Source: Isoperla grammatica (taxonomy: Eukaryota > Arthropoda > Insecta > Plecoptera > Perlodidae). Taken from it: DNA of 64,000 bases. Positions 1 through 14,700 of this stretch are shown here, piece by piece (position 1 is the stretch's first letter; each line of letters begins with the position of its first letter). Both the position numbers and the translations under genes were made by a program. The notes beneath the pieces are model-generated. The model made no database searches, had not been told where the DNA came from, and saw only the letters and a list, made by a program, of their open reading frames with translations. The stretch covers positions 5,450,018-5,514,017 of the forward strand of contig OX246743.1 of the NCBI GenBank assembly GCA_945910005.1, in the 5' to 3' direction.

Positions 1-102
1 AACACGTGTGCCGTAAGCCTCGGTACTACTTCTCGGTTTGACCGAAGCTAGAACACGTGTGCCGTAAGCCTCGGTACTACTTCTCGGTTTGACCGAAGCT
101 AG
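1..102. repeat. Two copies of a 51-bp tandem repeat at the window edge
   Basis: The unit beginning aacacgtgtgccgtaagc is present twice with no visible difference; the array may continue to the left. It contains a donor-like gccgtaagc but no recognisable exon sequence. Confidence 0.9.
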
Positions 103-1695
103 TGACGAGTAATGCTTTCAATGCCCAAAGAAACAAGAGTCCATGTATTAACTGTGAGATCCATTCCTCTCTAAGTTAGTAAAATTGTAGTTGAACCTAT
201 ACCAAGTAATGGTCACAGTAATTTGATTGTTTGTATTAAGTCACGTTTGATGTGGATTCACTCACAGCATTGCATGTTTCACAAGGAATGTTTGATTTTT
301 TTATTGTTATTCGATGGCCTAATTTTTCACTGTTCACAGCACAGCCTTAAGTAATGTACCACACTGCACCAAGTATATGCATCGTTTATATTATATTCAT
401 TGGGCATTTTGTATGCACTCCACCAAGTAATTAAGTAACTTGTAAGTTGTTCTCACTCACGTTTTCCCCACAAGTCAAGCCGGTGTGTGAGTGAGTGAGT
501 GTGTGAAATGCACTGGAATTAATTACTGATCCATATTGATCAGATTTCTCCTAGTTGATCAAATTTATGTACCGTAACAATTTTTTGAAGCGGTACAATT
601 TTTTTCCTAACAGGGAAAGTTAATTGTTACAAACAGACATGCAACAGACCGCGCAGGTATCCCTAAAGTTCTCGCAGGATATAACTGTCCAGCAAAGATG
701 TAATTCAATTATAAATACCTCATATCAATGTATCATACTAGTTTTCTTTTGTTTTATTATTGGAATACATTATTGATACATTTAGATTTTATGTTCACCT
801 TGAAACTACTGTAGTCCATTGAATTAACATTTAATACAAATATTGGGTATAACATTTTTTTATTATTTTTTTTAACACAATAGATATTCAAACAAAATTT
901 ATATTTTTTATGTACCAATTCTGATACCGATCGCACACCCGCACTATCAAAAATACTATTTTTTGTGCTTTTCATCATTAAAAACAAAAATAATATAATA
1001 TTATGTGTTTCAATGTTATTCTCCAATTTATACCAATTTCAGTCTTTGGCAGTGATCCAATTTTTCCATTTTCTGGTTTAACATTGATTATGTCATGTTC
1101 ATTTTGTGAAATAAAATCATTTGTTCACATTTCATTGTTCAAATGTTAGTTAGCTCTACCAATAGTTTGAGAAACATTGATTTAGGGTTTCAATAAGCTT
1201 ATCCTTAGACAACGATTAAAAAAAAAAAAACTTGCATGGGCCTAGGCCTGTATCTCCTATAATATTGACTTCCATTTCATACCAAAAATCATGGAGCCAG
1301 TTTGTTGAGAATGTATTTTAGAAAAAATCGGAATTGGCATCGGTATCGGAATTGGTAAATCACTGGACCCCTAGTTAATATAGTACCACTATATGCTACA
1401 CATCCATTATATTAATCCCTAAAATATATTCTATTGCCAGCAAATGCAGTACAGTACATAAGACTACAAATATTTTTTGTCTTCATACAAAATTACATTT
1501 CATTGAATGATTTCTTACTTAATGGCTTTCTGAAATAAAAAATCGAAAGGAAATGATGCCCGAATATATTTTGAAACTGAAGATTTTTAGACTTGATTGA
1601 CTCCTCTAACCAAAACATCATTAAACACAACCTTCTCCATGGGAACTGTCAACGAAGCCAGGCTAGTTTTTGAAAGTATTAACACGTAACCACAG
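103..1695 (+). other. LAR intron sequence, nothing recognised
   Basis: AT-rich intron before the first in-window LAR exon. Only short low-complexity tracts are seen; no coding segment or element boundary stands out. Confidence 0.6.
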
Positions 1696-1992
1696 TTCCG
1701 GGGGCCCCTCCCCAAAACGTGTCGGGCTCAGCCGTCGGTCCGACGTCGATCCGAGTGACCTGGTCCCCTCCGCCTGCCGAGCGCAGCAACGGAAGGATCG
1801 TCTACTACAAGCTGCAGTATGCCGAGAGCGGACGCTCCGATTCCGAGGCTTCGGTGGTCACTTTGAACGCCACGCACTTTATCCTGGACGAACTGAAACG
1901 GTGGACGGAATATCGGATATGGCTCTTGGCGGGAACCAGCGTCGGTGACGGTCCTCCAAGCTATCCGATAACGGTCCGAACGCATGAGGATG
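1696..1992 (+). CDS. Lar: LAR exon a: FN3 domain (probably the 4th of the protein)
   Basis: Exon follows an acceptor (cacag) and ends before gtatgt; it begins with the last two bases of a Val codon. It encodes a whole FN3 domain starting PGAPPQNV, with the WSPPP and [13 protein letters not shown] segments typical of the fourth LAR FN3. It ends one base into a codon completed by the next exon at 6207. Confidence 0.93.
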
Positions 1993-4900
1993 GTATGTAC
2001 ACACACGGGATACCCCACGCTCCTTGTTTAGTCGGGACAAACTAGTAAATGCTTCAACTAAGGCTGTCAATAACGTTGTTTGCCAGATTTTCTTTGAAAA
2101 AGTACTGAAAATGTACTAATGTTGCCTATGTTTTTTAAATTGATGCATATTTTCATAACAGTTACTTGGATTAGAATTGTATTCTGGTAGAAATGTCAAC
2201 AGCTGTTGCCACCCAGTCTTTAAGGGAAACTGTATTCTCTTACTGGTTTTCTTTGATAAAACTCCAGCCAATAATGACACTTATACTGTAATCAGTTTTC
2301 ATAACAACATAGATGCTTCGAGTATAAAGTTAGTTCAGAAATAAATTATATATTTAAAGTTCCCAATTAAACTTAAAATAATAATAAAAGCTAATTACAA
2401 ATTTTTGTAATTCATTAACATCTCAATAAGGAAAGAAAGACCAAATAAAACTAGCCCCACACTCACCTAACCATAGTTATCCTTCACTAAATCCTTGACA
2501 AAAATACATTATTCACATTTACATTGACAAAAGTTGTCAAGTTGGGGACATGGTGATACATTTTTACAAAAACCTATTTTTGCTAATGATTTTTGGTGAC
2601 GGAATTTTTGCAGCAAGCCCACTGTATTTTTGAAGTGCTATTTTTGTGTGTGTGAGTGTCTGACCTTCCAAGGAGAATTTTTTGTCGTCGTTGCCGACGA
2701 GAACAAACGATTTCAACTAACTAATTGTATTTCTGTTTTTTCCTTCAAAGAGCATTTCCAGCTGCAGTTGAATGGTGGGAGAGGTTTTAACCATCAATAT
2801 TGTATGGCTTGTAATTTGTCAGTCACCCCCACCCCTCTTTGTTGCAACGATGCAAACACATCCTTCTGGTATTTTTTATACGTTTCGTATATGTTTAGCA
2901 AACGTGGTATCACCCACTCTCACATGGTAATGATGACTTGCTCACCAGCACACTTGAATGTATTTTTAATTCAAGAAAGTTATTCACACACGCACCATTT
3001 TTGTTGGTTTTGTTTTTTCTAAACTGCACCACTTGTATATTTAGATATTCACCTCTTTAACTATTGCATGTTGATCTCTTCACTGTCCTTCCTTCCTCCT
3101 TCCCACTCTCCTCTCTACCCAGGTCTGACGTAGGCTGAGCACACATTAGGCACAGGCACTCACTAATCTGGCACTTTGTTAATTCTGCACAAGTCTTGTC
3201 GTTGGTGTTTTATTGTATCACTGTCATGCCGCGTTTGTTTGGGTGTGCAAACCGTACGTTCTAGAACGTTGATCCTAGCAAAACCTATCCGTCACAGAGT
3301 AATTCATGTACACACAAGGACACTACTTACGGCTCCCGTCGGTACTAAACTATACGGAGACGCACCTCGAATCACATTTGAATACCAATACACTGTCGCC
3401 GAACCCACAGTACAGGAAGAATTTCTCTATCTTTCTCTGTCTCTCTATCTTTTATTTTCACTTGTGCATGGTTTGACTGAATCGTGCGTGAGCTGTTGTG
3501 CGTGTGCGCAATGTTTGAACAAATGTATGCGTGATAACACAGGTCTTGCTAGAGAATAATTTTTCCAAATTTTTATTTAGTCTTGATTTTTCCAACCAAT
3601 ATTCCTGTATTTTAAACGAGAATTTAGTCACTTCCTCGTACTTGACGAGAATCCTCTCTTATTTACGTTGCTCCTTGTTTTGAAATATTTCACCTCTTTT
3701 GGTTCTTATTTCCACGTATTTCTATTCGTATCCTTATTACAAATAAACAGTAGCTTTGTACAGTACAACCTATGCATGTTACAGTAGCAACAGCAAACAG
3801 CAGAAAATGCTGCCATCTTTGCTTTTTGCTTTTTGAGACCCACTGATGGCCTTGTTCGGCCACAGACACACCCGTTCGTCATATGATCACCACTGTTACT
3901 TACTTTTTTGTAGCAGATAAGAAAACAAGAACATTTTTTACCAGAGATGGAGAGATGAAACATTTTCACACAAGAACCAATCATTTTTTTGTTGTGTAGA
4001 AATGAAAAAAAATTACTAACAATTTTCTCACTTACAAATACAATTTTTTCCACTTTTTCCCCAAACTAACTGTTGGGTTGCCTCGTACAGTGGAACGCAG
4101 TAAGTACTTTGCTATACTTCTTACTGTGTGACAGTAGCTGAATAGTTTGTGAGCGTCTCGTAGTGTAGTCTAGACCGTAGAATGTAGAGTGTTTTCGTTG
4201 TGCCGTCTTCCTGTCTTACAAGTTATGTATGTAGTACAGTAGCATTTGTAAATTCTCTCTCTTGACTAAGTCCGATTCTTTCGTTGTGAAAGTAACCAGG
4301 TATGTTTGGTGGGTCGCAATTGCTCTGCAATGTGATAGAAATCTGGTTCAAAAATATACTTCAACAAGTGTTTAATGTGTTGGTATTCAAATGTTCTCTA
4401 TATTTAATTATTTTTCGTGAAAACATGTGTTTTCAAGTAAAATTATTTTTATAGTCAATAAATTACAAATTTAGACATTTGGGATAGAGTTCATGACCTG
4501 TGTCCTAAATCTTTTGTCAGTCATGCACTTAGCGTCGATTGGATGACAGGTACTGTAAAAGAGGTGGAAAATAAATCATTTTCTGCTGATGATTGCTCTG
4601 TATGAAAGAAGTACCAATCTTATTAGGTACTATGAGACAAATAAAGAAGTGTTGGAAGACTTAACGGCTTTCATCGCTAGATTTAGATAGGTTTTTTAAT
4701 GAATAGTAAACCAAACTAAAACACAGAACTCAAATGTAACCAGTCAGGTATCCCCATGATGGTAGACCAATGAGCACTACTAATATTAGAAGGTGGTTTC
4801 TTCTCTTCTGGTACTATTCTCTTTCTACTCTTTGCTTTCACACAACTCATGTCTATCGAAGTTGGCAGCAAGTCTTCTAACACTTTCCCCAAAATGATTG

Positions 4901-7900
4901 TCTGTATAGATTTATCTTCATACTATTGTTAGAGCCCATGTAAAATTAGCATTAATTTTTGTTTGTTTAGCGTGTCCTCTGAAAAATTTAGCATTAATCA
5001 GTTGAAAAAAAGCAAAATTTTAGTAATACACTGTAATTAGTTTTTATCGGAACTCGGGTTTTTAGCAACAAAATATTAAATGTGGCCCAAAAACTGTGAT
5101 CAAAAAATTAATTATTTTTTATTAAGATTGTTCATTGACTCTATGGATGTAATAAAAACTGAAATGGGCCTAGTAACCAAATAAAAATAGTGGAATGGAA
5201 TGTTCAGGAAATCGACAAAAATGTATTATTTTCGCATTTTTTACGATTGTTGTTTAAAGTTGAGAAAATTTGCCGTAATTAGCGTGAATTCGTATATTTC
5301 GCGCTTATCACATGAAATGGAGTATTTTGCTTGAATTCACAAGAAAAAACCTTAACCTTACCAAAGTTCGAGAAATTTCGTAAAAATTTACATCTTTCAC
5401 TTTTCGCTTTTATAGTTAATGCGAATTTCATGGTGCTCTAAATATTGTTAACATTTTATTTATTTTTGTTACTAGTTCAGGACACCACAATGTGTCATCA
5501 GATTCATATGCATTTTAAAGAATCTTTGGACAAAATACTTACAAAACGTTTATGTCTCATATTAACAAAAATTATTCCTTCTACTTTCTTGACTTATCCA
5601 CAATGATAAAGAAGGTGATCATTACAAAATGTTTTCTAGTTTTAAAAAACACTTTAAAAAACAGTTAAAAACATTGCTACGTCACAAAGAATAATTTTAA
5701 CAAAAATATTTTTGTGCCTATTTTTTAATACATTATTTAGTATATTTTTAAAGTTATTAAATCAAATTAGTAAATTACCAAAATTTAAAAAAAAAGGCAG
5801 GAACCAGTTCATGTTCTAAGCACCTTTGCAAAATTGCTTTGACATTGCTGTTGCTTATAATTTAACTAAAATTAAACAAATTCAAATTGTGCGATTACGT
5901 TTTGTGACGGCATTAATATTTGCTATTCAATCTTACTAACTTATTTGACACAAAAATTGCAATGAATTAATATTCAAGGTTTTTAGGAACTGTATTTGTA
6001 CGTGCATACATTCAGCATAATTTACCAACTCATGTCTGTCCATGATAAAACTATACCAACTGTATTTTTCCCTCAAATAAATCTCATCTCTGTTGTGAGG
6101 ACTTGTATTGTAGGCCTACTTGTCAAGGCTTGGTAAGTTATGACGTATGTTTGTGCGTACTTGCTCCGTGTGGCGAGTCGTTGAAATGGATTGTGATCGG
6201 TTACAGTGCCGGGAAGTCCTCAAGACGTAAAAGCAACACCCATTAACTCGACGGCGATCCACGTTTCTTGGAGACCTCCGCAAGAGAAAGAACGGAACGG
6301 CATAATAAGGGGGTATCACATCCACGTGCAAGAAACTAGAGACGAGGTGAGATAACCCTTATCTCTTATTATCCTTAAGGTATATAATAGGTTGCCTGAA
6401 GAGTTAAGGGTCATTGGAGGCACTAGATCTAGTAATGACTTCAAGGCTTGGGTCAAATCATTTTTATTAGCGCATAGTTTTTATTCCATAAAGGAATTCT
6501 TTGAGGCTGGGGATGTTTCGGTGTAGGCCTATGTAACTTTTTGAATTCCCTATATTAAAATATGAAATCCTACTTCTTATTTTAAATGACAAATGTGAAA
6601 TACACAATAAAAATAGTTTTAATAATATTTAATATTACATATGTTTTACATATGTTTGTTTGTGTTTTCTTTTTTTACATATGTTTTATAATATGAATAT
6701 GATGTATGTATGTAATGTAAGCTATCTATAACAAACATGACAACTTCAAATACTCACACATCCTTGAGATGTGTATACGAGTGGAAATGTAGAAGGCTTA
6801 TTGAAATAAATAATAAATAAATAAATTGCTGTCAAATGACATGCACTTGTAATAGTATAGTACTATACTTCCTTCGGTTGGCTATTCTATCAATTTAGGG
6901 AGTCATATAATAATTACAAGTAGAGTAAATATTCACACCACTTGCTAAATGGAACATCATGGGTACCGTTAGGTTAGTTTGAAGAGAATTTCCAATTACC
7001 GCCTAATTGGAGTTGAAAAGGTACGTGAGTTAGCGGTTCTAGTCACATAGTGCAAGTATACCTCTTAGTCTGAATTGTGAAATATTTAGTAAGACTACTT
7101 GTTTCACTATGGCAACCAGGATTCATTGGTTGCTGCCGTGGTGAAAACAATTTAGTAGCCCACTAAGGCCCGGTCTTATAACGCCCGGCTAAATATATCG
7201 TTAGCACCGGTATAAATTTGGCCTCGGGCTAAAATTTAGGCCGGTGCTAAACTGTGGACGGGTCTTATGAACTGAATTTGGCCCGCCGCTAAGCTCGCTT
7301 TGGTTTAATCTTTTTTAATCAGTGTTGGCAATAGATTTTCGATAGTATTACGATATATCTCGTATTGGAGTCAGTGCAGGTGGTGGGATTCAAAAGAAAT
7401 TTCATAATGCCGGCCATTAGTGTACATACCTAGTTGTTCAACCGTATTCCTATCCATATGATCATATCACAACTTGAATGAAATACTCTTTACAGACTAA
7501 AAACCTGCTGAACGATCCGATGCGGTTCGACGTTCTGGACGGGAACGCCAACGAGATAAACGTGACCGGGCTCCAGCCAGACACTAAGTACTCCGTACAG
7601 GTGGCAGCACTGACAAGGAAGGGAGACGGAGATCGTAGCACTCCCGTCAGTGTCAAGACTCCGGGGGGTGTCCCCAACAGACCCACAGTCAACCTCAAGT
7701 AAGCTAGCCCTCTTGCTACGTCATTAGCCAGACACTAAGTACTCCGTACAGGTGGCAGCACTGACAAGGAAGGGAGACGTAGCACTCCCGTCAGTGTCAA
7801 GACTCAGGGGGGTGTCCCCAACAGACCCACAGTCAACCTCAAGTAAGCTAGCCCTCTTGCTACGTCATTAGCCAGTCACTAAGTACTCCGTACAGGTGGC

Positions 7901-10900
7901 AGCACTGACCAAGGAAGGGGTATGGAGACCGTAGCACTCCCATCAGTGTCAAGACTCAGGGGGGTGTCCCCAACAGACCCACAGTCAACCTCAAGTAAGC
8001 TAGCCCTCTTGCTACGTCATTAGCCAGTCACTAAGTACTCCGTACAGGTGGCAGCACTGACAAGGAAGGGAGACGTAGCACTCCCGTCAGTGTCAAGACT
8101 CAGGGGGGTGTCCCCAACAGACCCACAGTCAACCTCAAGTAAGCTAGCCCTCTTGCTACGTCATTAGCCAGACACTAAGTACTCCGTACAGGTGGCAGCA
8201 CTGACAAGGAAGGGCGACGGAGCACTCCCGTCAGTGTCAAGACTCCGGGGGGTGTCCCCAACAGACCCACAGTCAACCTGAAGTAAGCTAGCCCTCTTGC
8301 TACGTCATTAGCCAGACACTAAGTACTCCGTACAGGTGGCAGCACTGACAAGGAAGGGGGATGGAGATCGTAGCACTCCCGTCAGTGTCAAGACTCCGGG
8401 GGGTGTCCCCAACAGACCCACAGTCAACCTCAAGTAAGCTAGCCCCCTTGCTAGGTCATTAGCCAGACACTAAGTACTCCGTACAGGTGGCAGCACTGAC
8501 AAGGAAGGGGGACGTAGCACTCCCGTCAGTGTCAAGACTCCGGGGGGTGTCCCCAACAGACCCACAGTCAACCTCAAGTAAGCTAGCCCCCTTGCTAGGT
8601 CATTAGCCAGACACTAAGTACTCCGTACAGGTGGCAGCACTGACAAGGAAGGGGGACGTAGCACTCCCGTCAGTGTCAAGACTCCGGGGGGTGTCCCCAA
8701 CAGACCCACAGTCAACCTCAAGTAAGCTAGCCCTCTTGCTACGTCATTAGCCAGACACTAAGTACTCCGTACAGGTGGCAGCACTGACAAGGAAGGGAGA
8801 CGGAGATCGTAGCACTCCCGTCAGTGTCAAGACTCCGGGGGGTGTCCCCAACAGACCCACAGTCAACCTCAAGTAAGCTAGCCCTCTTGCTACGTCATTA
8901 GCCAGACACTAAGTACTCCGTACAGGTGGCAGCACTGACAAGGAAGGGAGACGGAGATCGTAGCACTCCCGTCAGTGTCAAGACTCAGGGGGGTGTCCCC
9001 AACAGACCCACAGTCAACCTCAAGTAAGCTCAAACCCGTTTGCTATGTCATTCAAAACTATATCAGGAAAAAAATTACTCAGAAACATGCCAAAAATGAA
9101 ATAATTTTGTACGGTATAAAATATTTTTTAATTGTTGAAGATTTCCCCACAACCCCAATTTAATTTTTAGTTTTTCATACATTATTTTCATTGTGATTTT
9201 TAAAGTTCAAAAGCATAGGTAAACATCCCGAAAATACATGCATAGTGGTTTGCAGTGTATGCATTTGTTGTCGTCTCCCCATAAATACCACTTATTTGTA
9301 TTTCTGTACCTCCAGGATCTTGGAACGTGACCCGGTCGTGAGCATCGAGCTGGAGTGGGTCCGACCTACGGCGACCTTCGGTGACCTCCTGGGCTATCGG
9401 CTGAGATACGGTATCAGGGACCAACCACTCAGGGAGGAGTTCTTGAAGGGCACGTCCGTACTGCACCACAAGATCAACGACCTGGGTGAGAGGAGATACG
9501 GTTTTTGAATTTTAGGTTTTAGATGATAAATCTATCTGGTCTGATAAAGGATGTATTTTTGAAACTGCTACAAAATGCTAATTTTACAAGTTAAAAAATT
9601 TGTCCCCATTCATACTAACTACATATAGGGATGTGCGAGTAGTACTTCTCAGTTGGAGTCGAGTATCGAGTCGAGGTGCCATCTACTCGCAAGTATCGAG
9701 TCAAGTTGGTTGGAGTAACAGGCCTAAAAAAATTTTAAGTTTTAAAATCATAATTTAGGCTTGGGCTTAACCATTACGACACAATAACTCTATTTCTATT
9801 ATTATTATTAAACACGAGCTCTAATGCGAACAAGATAAAACATGTTCTAGTGACCTCGGGGAAAGGTACAGAAGGACGACAGCCTACCTGAGAAAGTAGA
9901 GGTCGCTTAGAGAAACATATAGATGAGAAGACAAATAAACTGAGACATTTCTCATATGTTTCTCTAAGCGTCCTCTACTTTCTCAGGTAAGCTGTCGTCC
10001 TTCTGTGCCTTTCCCCTCACTAGAACATGTTTTATCTTGTTCTGAGTTCCAATTAACTTAGCCTTTTGGCCTCTCCAAGTATACACTATATGTATATATA
10101 TATATATATATATAGTATATAGTATATAATAATGTAGTCTATATATATATAGACTATTAATGACTATATTTTAATACAATGCATTATTAGAAGCACATCT
10201 AGTTGGAATATTGTTATGTCAGAACTTTTTACATGATTTTTAAGTAGAGTTCTGGTATTAATATTTTTTAAATTATCAAGTACTTTACTAAATATATCAA
10301 GTAACTTATTGTGTAGCTGTACACCCATATTGATTGGATCACTGTCCAATAGTTTTAGCCTATAGTGATTTAGGTGTTATGTTCGAGCTGCACACTGTCA
10401 TTGGTTTGGAACAATGTCTTAACATTAACATTACATTGTTTTTGTATAAATAATGATTCACTTGTTATTAATTGCAAGTGTTCATGGTTTGATTCAGAGC
10501 GTGGCGTGGAGTACGAGTTCCGAATCTGCGGTCAGAACCACATCGGGTTCGGCCAAGAGCAGATCAAGTACCTGGCAACTCCCGAGGGCCCCCCCACCGG
10601 CCCCCCCACCAACATCTCGTACCACTTCCAGACCCCCGACACGGTGTGCGTCACCTGGGCCACCCCCACCAGGGAACATCGTAACGGCCAGATCACCCGC
10701 TACGACGTACAGTTCCACAAGAAAATGGACCACACGACCATTACCGAGAGGAACACCACACAGACCAAGGTACGTCTACTCGAGTAGCACGTCTTGCTAA
10801 GGGAACATACTTATTATCTTGTACGGGTACCATAAAGACGTGTCTACATTGTGCTTATGCCAGCCCCTGGTTTCAGGCTGTGTTCACGGACCTGGAAGAA

Positions 10901-11583
10901 GACACAGACTATGCGTTCCACGTGCGAGCGTTCACGTCTCAAGGTGGGGGACCGCTGAGTGAGCGCATCGCTATTCACACGGAGCGAGATATCGTGCGGG
11001 CACCCATGAGCGTTCAAGCTGTGGCCACTTCGGAACAAAGTGTCGAGGTGTGTTTGTTTATATTGTATCAAGCAGGTGAACAATATCGGTCTCAATCGAC
11101 ACAGAATAGTAATAATGATACAAAATGAAGTATAGGCCTACAAGATATGGTGCCTAGAAATAAAAATTGTGCAATGTAAATCGCATGAAACAATATCTTC
11201 GGTGAGGCTTGCACTTGGGTTGAATGATTTTCGAAATGCCTAAAAAAACTCAGGGATTGTTCCCGTAACACCTATTATTTCTCTGATATTCTTCAGATTG
11301 TAAGAGGACCTTTAGTATGCTAGGCCTATAGCCAGTTTATACACTATTAATGGCTTCATCTGTAAGTAGAGTAATATATTACTACTATTACTATTACAAA
11401 AAATATATTACTTGTTGTTGCCATTACTCCATTGGAGTTTTAGTAATTTTATGTTGGCCTATTAATCATCATTACTTAAATCTTGTTGTTTCTTTGTTAC
11501 ATGTTATTGAACTTACTGTATTTAGGTATAGTTTGCAGGTTTTAATTTGCTACTGGCACATATATTATTATAATTGTATCAGA

Positions 11584-11634
<51 letters not shown>

Positions 11635-11635
11635 G

Positions 11636-11688
<53 letters not shown>

Positions 11689-11703
11689 TATTGATATTAT
11701 TAC

Positions 11704-11734
<31 letters not shown>

Positions 11735-14700
11735 TATTATTTATTATTTAAAATCGGAAGTACACCTCAAGTCGCGAGAGGGAAATTTTAATGGGAGTAC
11801 CACAAGGTTCTATTTTAGGTCCCATTTTGTATTTGGTCTACGTGAATGATAGGCCCTATGGTTAGTTGTCTGAAGCATTGCTACGTTTTTTTATATGCTG
11901 ACGTTGTAGCGCTAGTTTCAGTGCACAAAAATATAAAGGTGGCTGAACTTGACATGCAAACAGATTTTAATGACTTGTTGAGGTGGATCCGTGACTATGA
12001 CCTTGTTATTAATTTTACTTAATCCAAGCTTATTCATATATGTATACCTACGCTAAAAACGGCAAAGAAGTCGAAGTTATCTGTCATAATTATGAATGTT
12101 AACATCACAAAATTGATTTGTTTGTTTGTAAATGTGTAGAACTTATAGAAAATGTAACTAGTCACGTATATTTAGGATTAACTATTGACAACAATTTTAC
12201 ATGGGAACCATACATTAAATCGGTTTGTAAGAAATTAAGGTCTTGTGTAGATCAAATTTACTCTTAAAATATTGTTTATCATTCTCTATGTTGTGTAGCG
12301 TGTATTTTGCTCTTGCCGAATCTTTAATTTCTTATGGTTTGCTTGCTTGGGGCAACGCTTCATCTGATTGGCTGTAGGTCTGGTGGAAGGGTATTCCAAG
12401 TCGAGGGGGAAAGGTGGTCGGCTACCAGATCTTGTACACCATGACAGCAGTGGAAGACCTACTACTACTGTTATCTGATTGGCTGTAGGTCTGGTGGGAG
12501 AGCGTTCCAAGTCGAGGGGGAAAGGTGGTCGGCTACCAGATCTTGTACACCATGACAGCAGTGGAAGACCTACTACTACTGTTATCTGGTTGGCTGTAGG
12601 TCTGGTGGGAGGGCGTTCCAAGTCGAGGGGGAAAGGTGGTCGGCTACCAGATCTTGTACACCATGACAGCAGTGGAAGACCTACTACTACTGTTATCTGA
12701 TTGGCTGTAGGTCTGGTGGGAGGGCGTTCCAAGTCGAGGGGGAAAGGTGGTCGGCTACCAGATCTTGTACACGATGACGGCAGTGGAAGACCTACTACTA
12801 CTGTTATCTGGTTGGCTGTAGGTCTGGTGGGAGGGCGTTCCAAGTCGAGGGGGAAAGGTGGTCGGCTACCAGATCTTGTACACCATGACAGCAGTGGAAG
12901 ACCTACTACTACTGTTATCTGATTGGCTGTAGGTCTGGTGGAAGGGTGTTCCAAGTCGAGGGGGAAAGGTGGTCGGCTACCAGATCTTGTACACCATGAC
13001 AGCAGTGGAAGACCTACTACTACTGTTATCTGGTTGGCTGTAGGTCTGGTGGGAGGGCGTTCCAAGTCGAGGGGGAAAGGTGGTCGGCTATCAGATCTTC
13101 TACACGATGACGGCAGTGGAAGACCTACTACTACTGTTATCTGGTTGGCTGTAGGTCTGGTGGGAGAGCGTTCCAAGTCGAGGGGGAAAGGTGGTCGGCT
13201 ATCAGATCTTCTACACGATGACGGCAGTGGAAGACCTACTACTACTGTTATCTGGTTGGCTGTAGGTCTGGTGGGAGAGCGTTCCAAGTCGAGGGGGAAA
13301 GGTGGTCGGCTATCAGATCTTCTACACGATGACGGCAGTGGAAGACCTACTACTACTGTTATCTGATTGGCTGTAGGTCTGGTGGGAGGGCGTTCCAAGT
13401 CGAGGGGGAAAGGTGGTCGGCTACCAGATCTTGTACACAATGACAGCAGTGGAAGACCTACTACTACTGTTATCTGGTTGGCTGTAGGTCTGGTGGAAGG
13501 GTATTCCAAGTCGAGGGGGAAAGGTGGTCGGCTACCAGATCTTGTACACGATGACAGCAGTGCAAGACCTACTACTACTGTTATCTGGTTGGCTGTAGGT
13601 CTGGTGGGAGGGCGTTCCAAGTCGAGGGGGAAAGGTGGTCGGCTACCAGATCTTGTACACCATGACAGCAGTGGAAGACCTACTACTACTGTTATCTGAT
13701 TGGCTGTAGGTCTGGTGGGAGAGCGTTCCAAGTCGAGGGGGAAAGGTGGTCGGCTACCAGATCTTGTACACCATGACAGCAGTGGAAGACCTACTACTAC
13801 TGTTATCTGATTGGCTGTAGGTCTGGTGGGAGAGCGTTCCAAGTCGAGGGGGAAAGGTGGTCGGCTACCAGATCTTGTACACCATGACAGCAGTGGAAGA
13901 CCTACTACTACTGTTATCTGATTGGCTGTAGGTCTGGTGGGAGGGCGTTCCAAGTCGAGGGGGAAAGGTGGTCGGCTACCAGATCTTGTACACGATGACA
14001 GCAGTGCAAGACCTACTACTACTGTTATCTGATTGGCTGTAGGTCTGGTGGGAGAGCGTTCCAAGTCGAGGGGGAAAGGTGGTCGGCTACCAGCTTGTAC
14101 ACGATGACAGCAGTGCAAGACCTACTACTACTGTTATCTGATTGGCTGTAGGTCTGGTGGGAGGGCGTTCCAAGTCGAGGGGGAAAGGTGGTCGGCTATC
14201 AGATCTTCTACACGATGACGGCAGTGGAAGACCTACTACTACTGTTATCTGATTGGCTGTAGGTCTGGTGGGAGGGCGTTCCAAGTCGAGGGGGAAAGGT
14301 GGTCGGCTATCAGATCTTCTACACGATGACGGCAGTGGAAGACCTTGACGAGTGGTCGCAGAAAGTGGTTGGATTGACGGAGTCTGCCGACCTCGTCAAT
14401 CTTGAAAAATTTGCTCAATACGCGATTGCGGTCGCCGCCCGAACGAAATCGTCTGGACTTGGACGATTGTCAGAAAAGGTAGGTATAATCATTAAAGTAT
14501 AGTCATCTTCTTTTAAAATGCCCACATTTGGTTTCATTACTATCATTGTGGCCCAGTAAAGAAATGCTTATTTTCTTGCTCTCTTTCAACTTGTTCACTA
14601 ATCTAACCCAATCTTAGTTTTCCCACAGATTCAGCTAAAACATTAATTCAGACAACCTCTTTACAGTCAAAGTCAAAGTGAATAGGATATGTGCGAGTCA

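Noticed and set aside
2630..3559. Two open frames of 127-130 codons in the first large intron
   Set aside because: Low-complexity, Cys/Phe/Ser-rich, no family resemblance, no splice or promoter context.
7575..9031. CRISPR-like array
   Set aside because: The regular repeats are contiguous exon-derived units without unique spacers, in a eukaryotic gene.
7496..9031. Use of all ten repeat copies as tandem exons giving an expanded FN3 region
   Set aside because: Each donor region carries an in-frame TAA, several copies are frame-shifted and only a weak AG precedes each, so inclusion would not preserve the protein.
12479..13699. Plus-strand open frames through the same array (73-147 codons)
   Set aside because: They are in a different frame from LAR exon g and arise from periodicity.
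12286..14118. 610-codon antisense open frame with 37-residue repeats
   Set aside because: It results from a 111-bp (multiple of three) minisatellite lacking stops in that frame. The repeated DNA is LAR exon and splice-site sequence on the plus strand, so the antisense product has no support.
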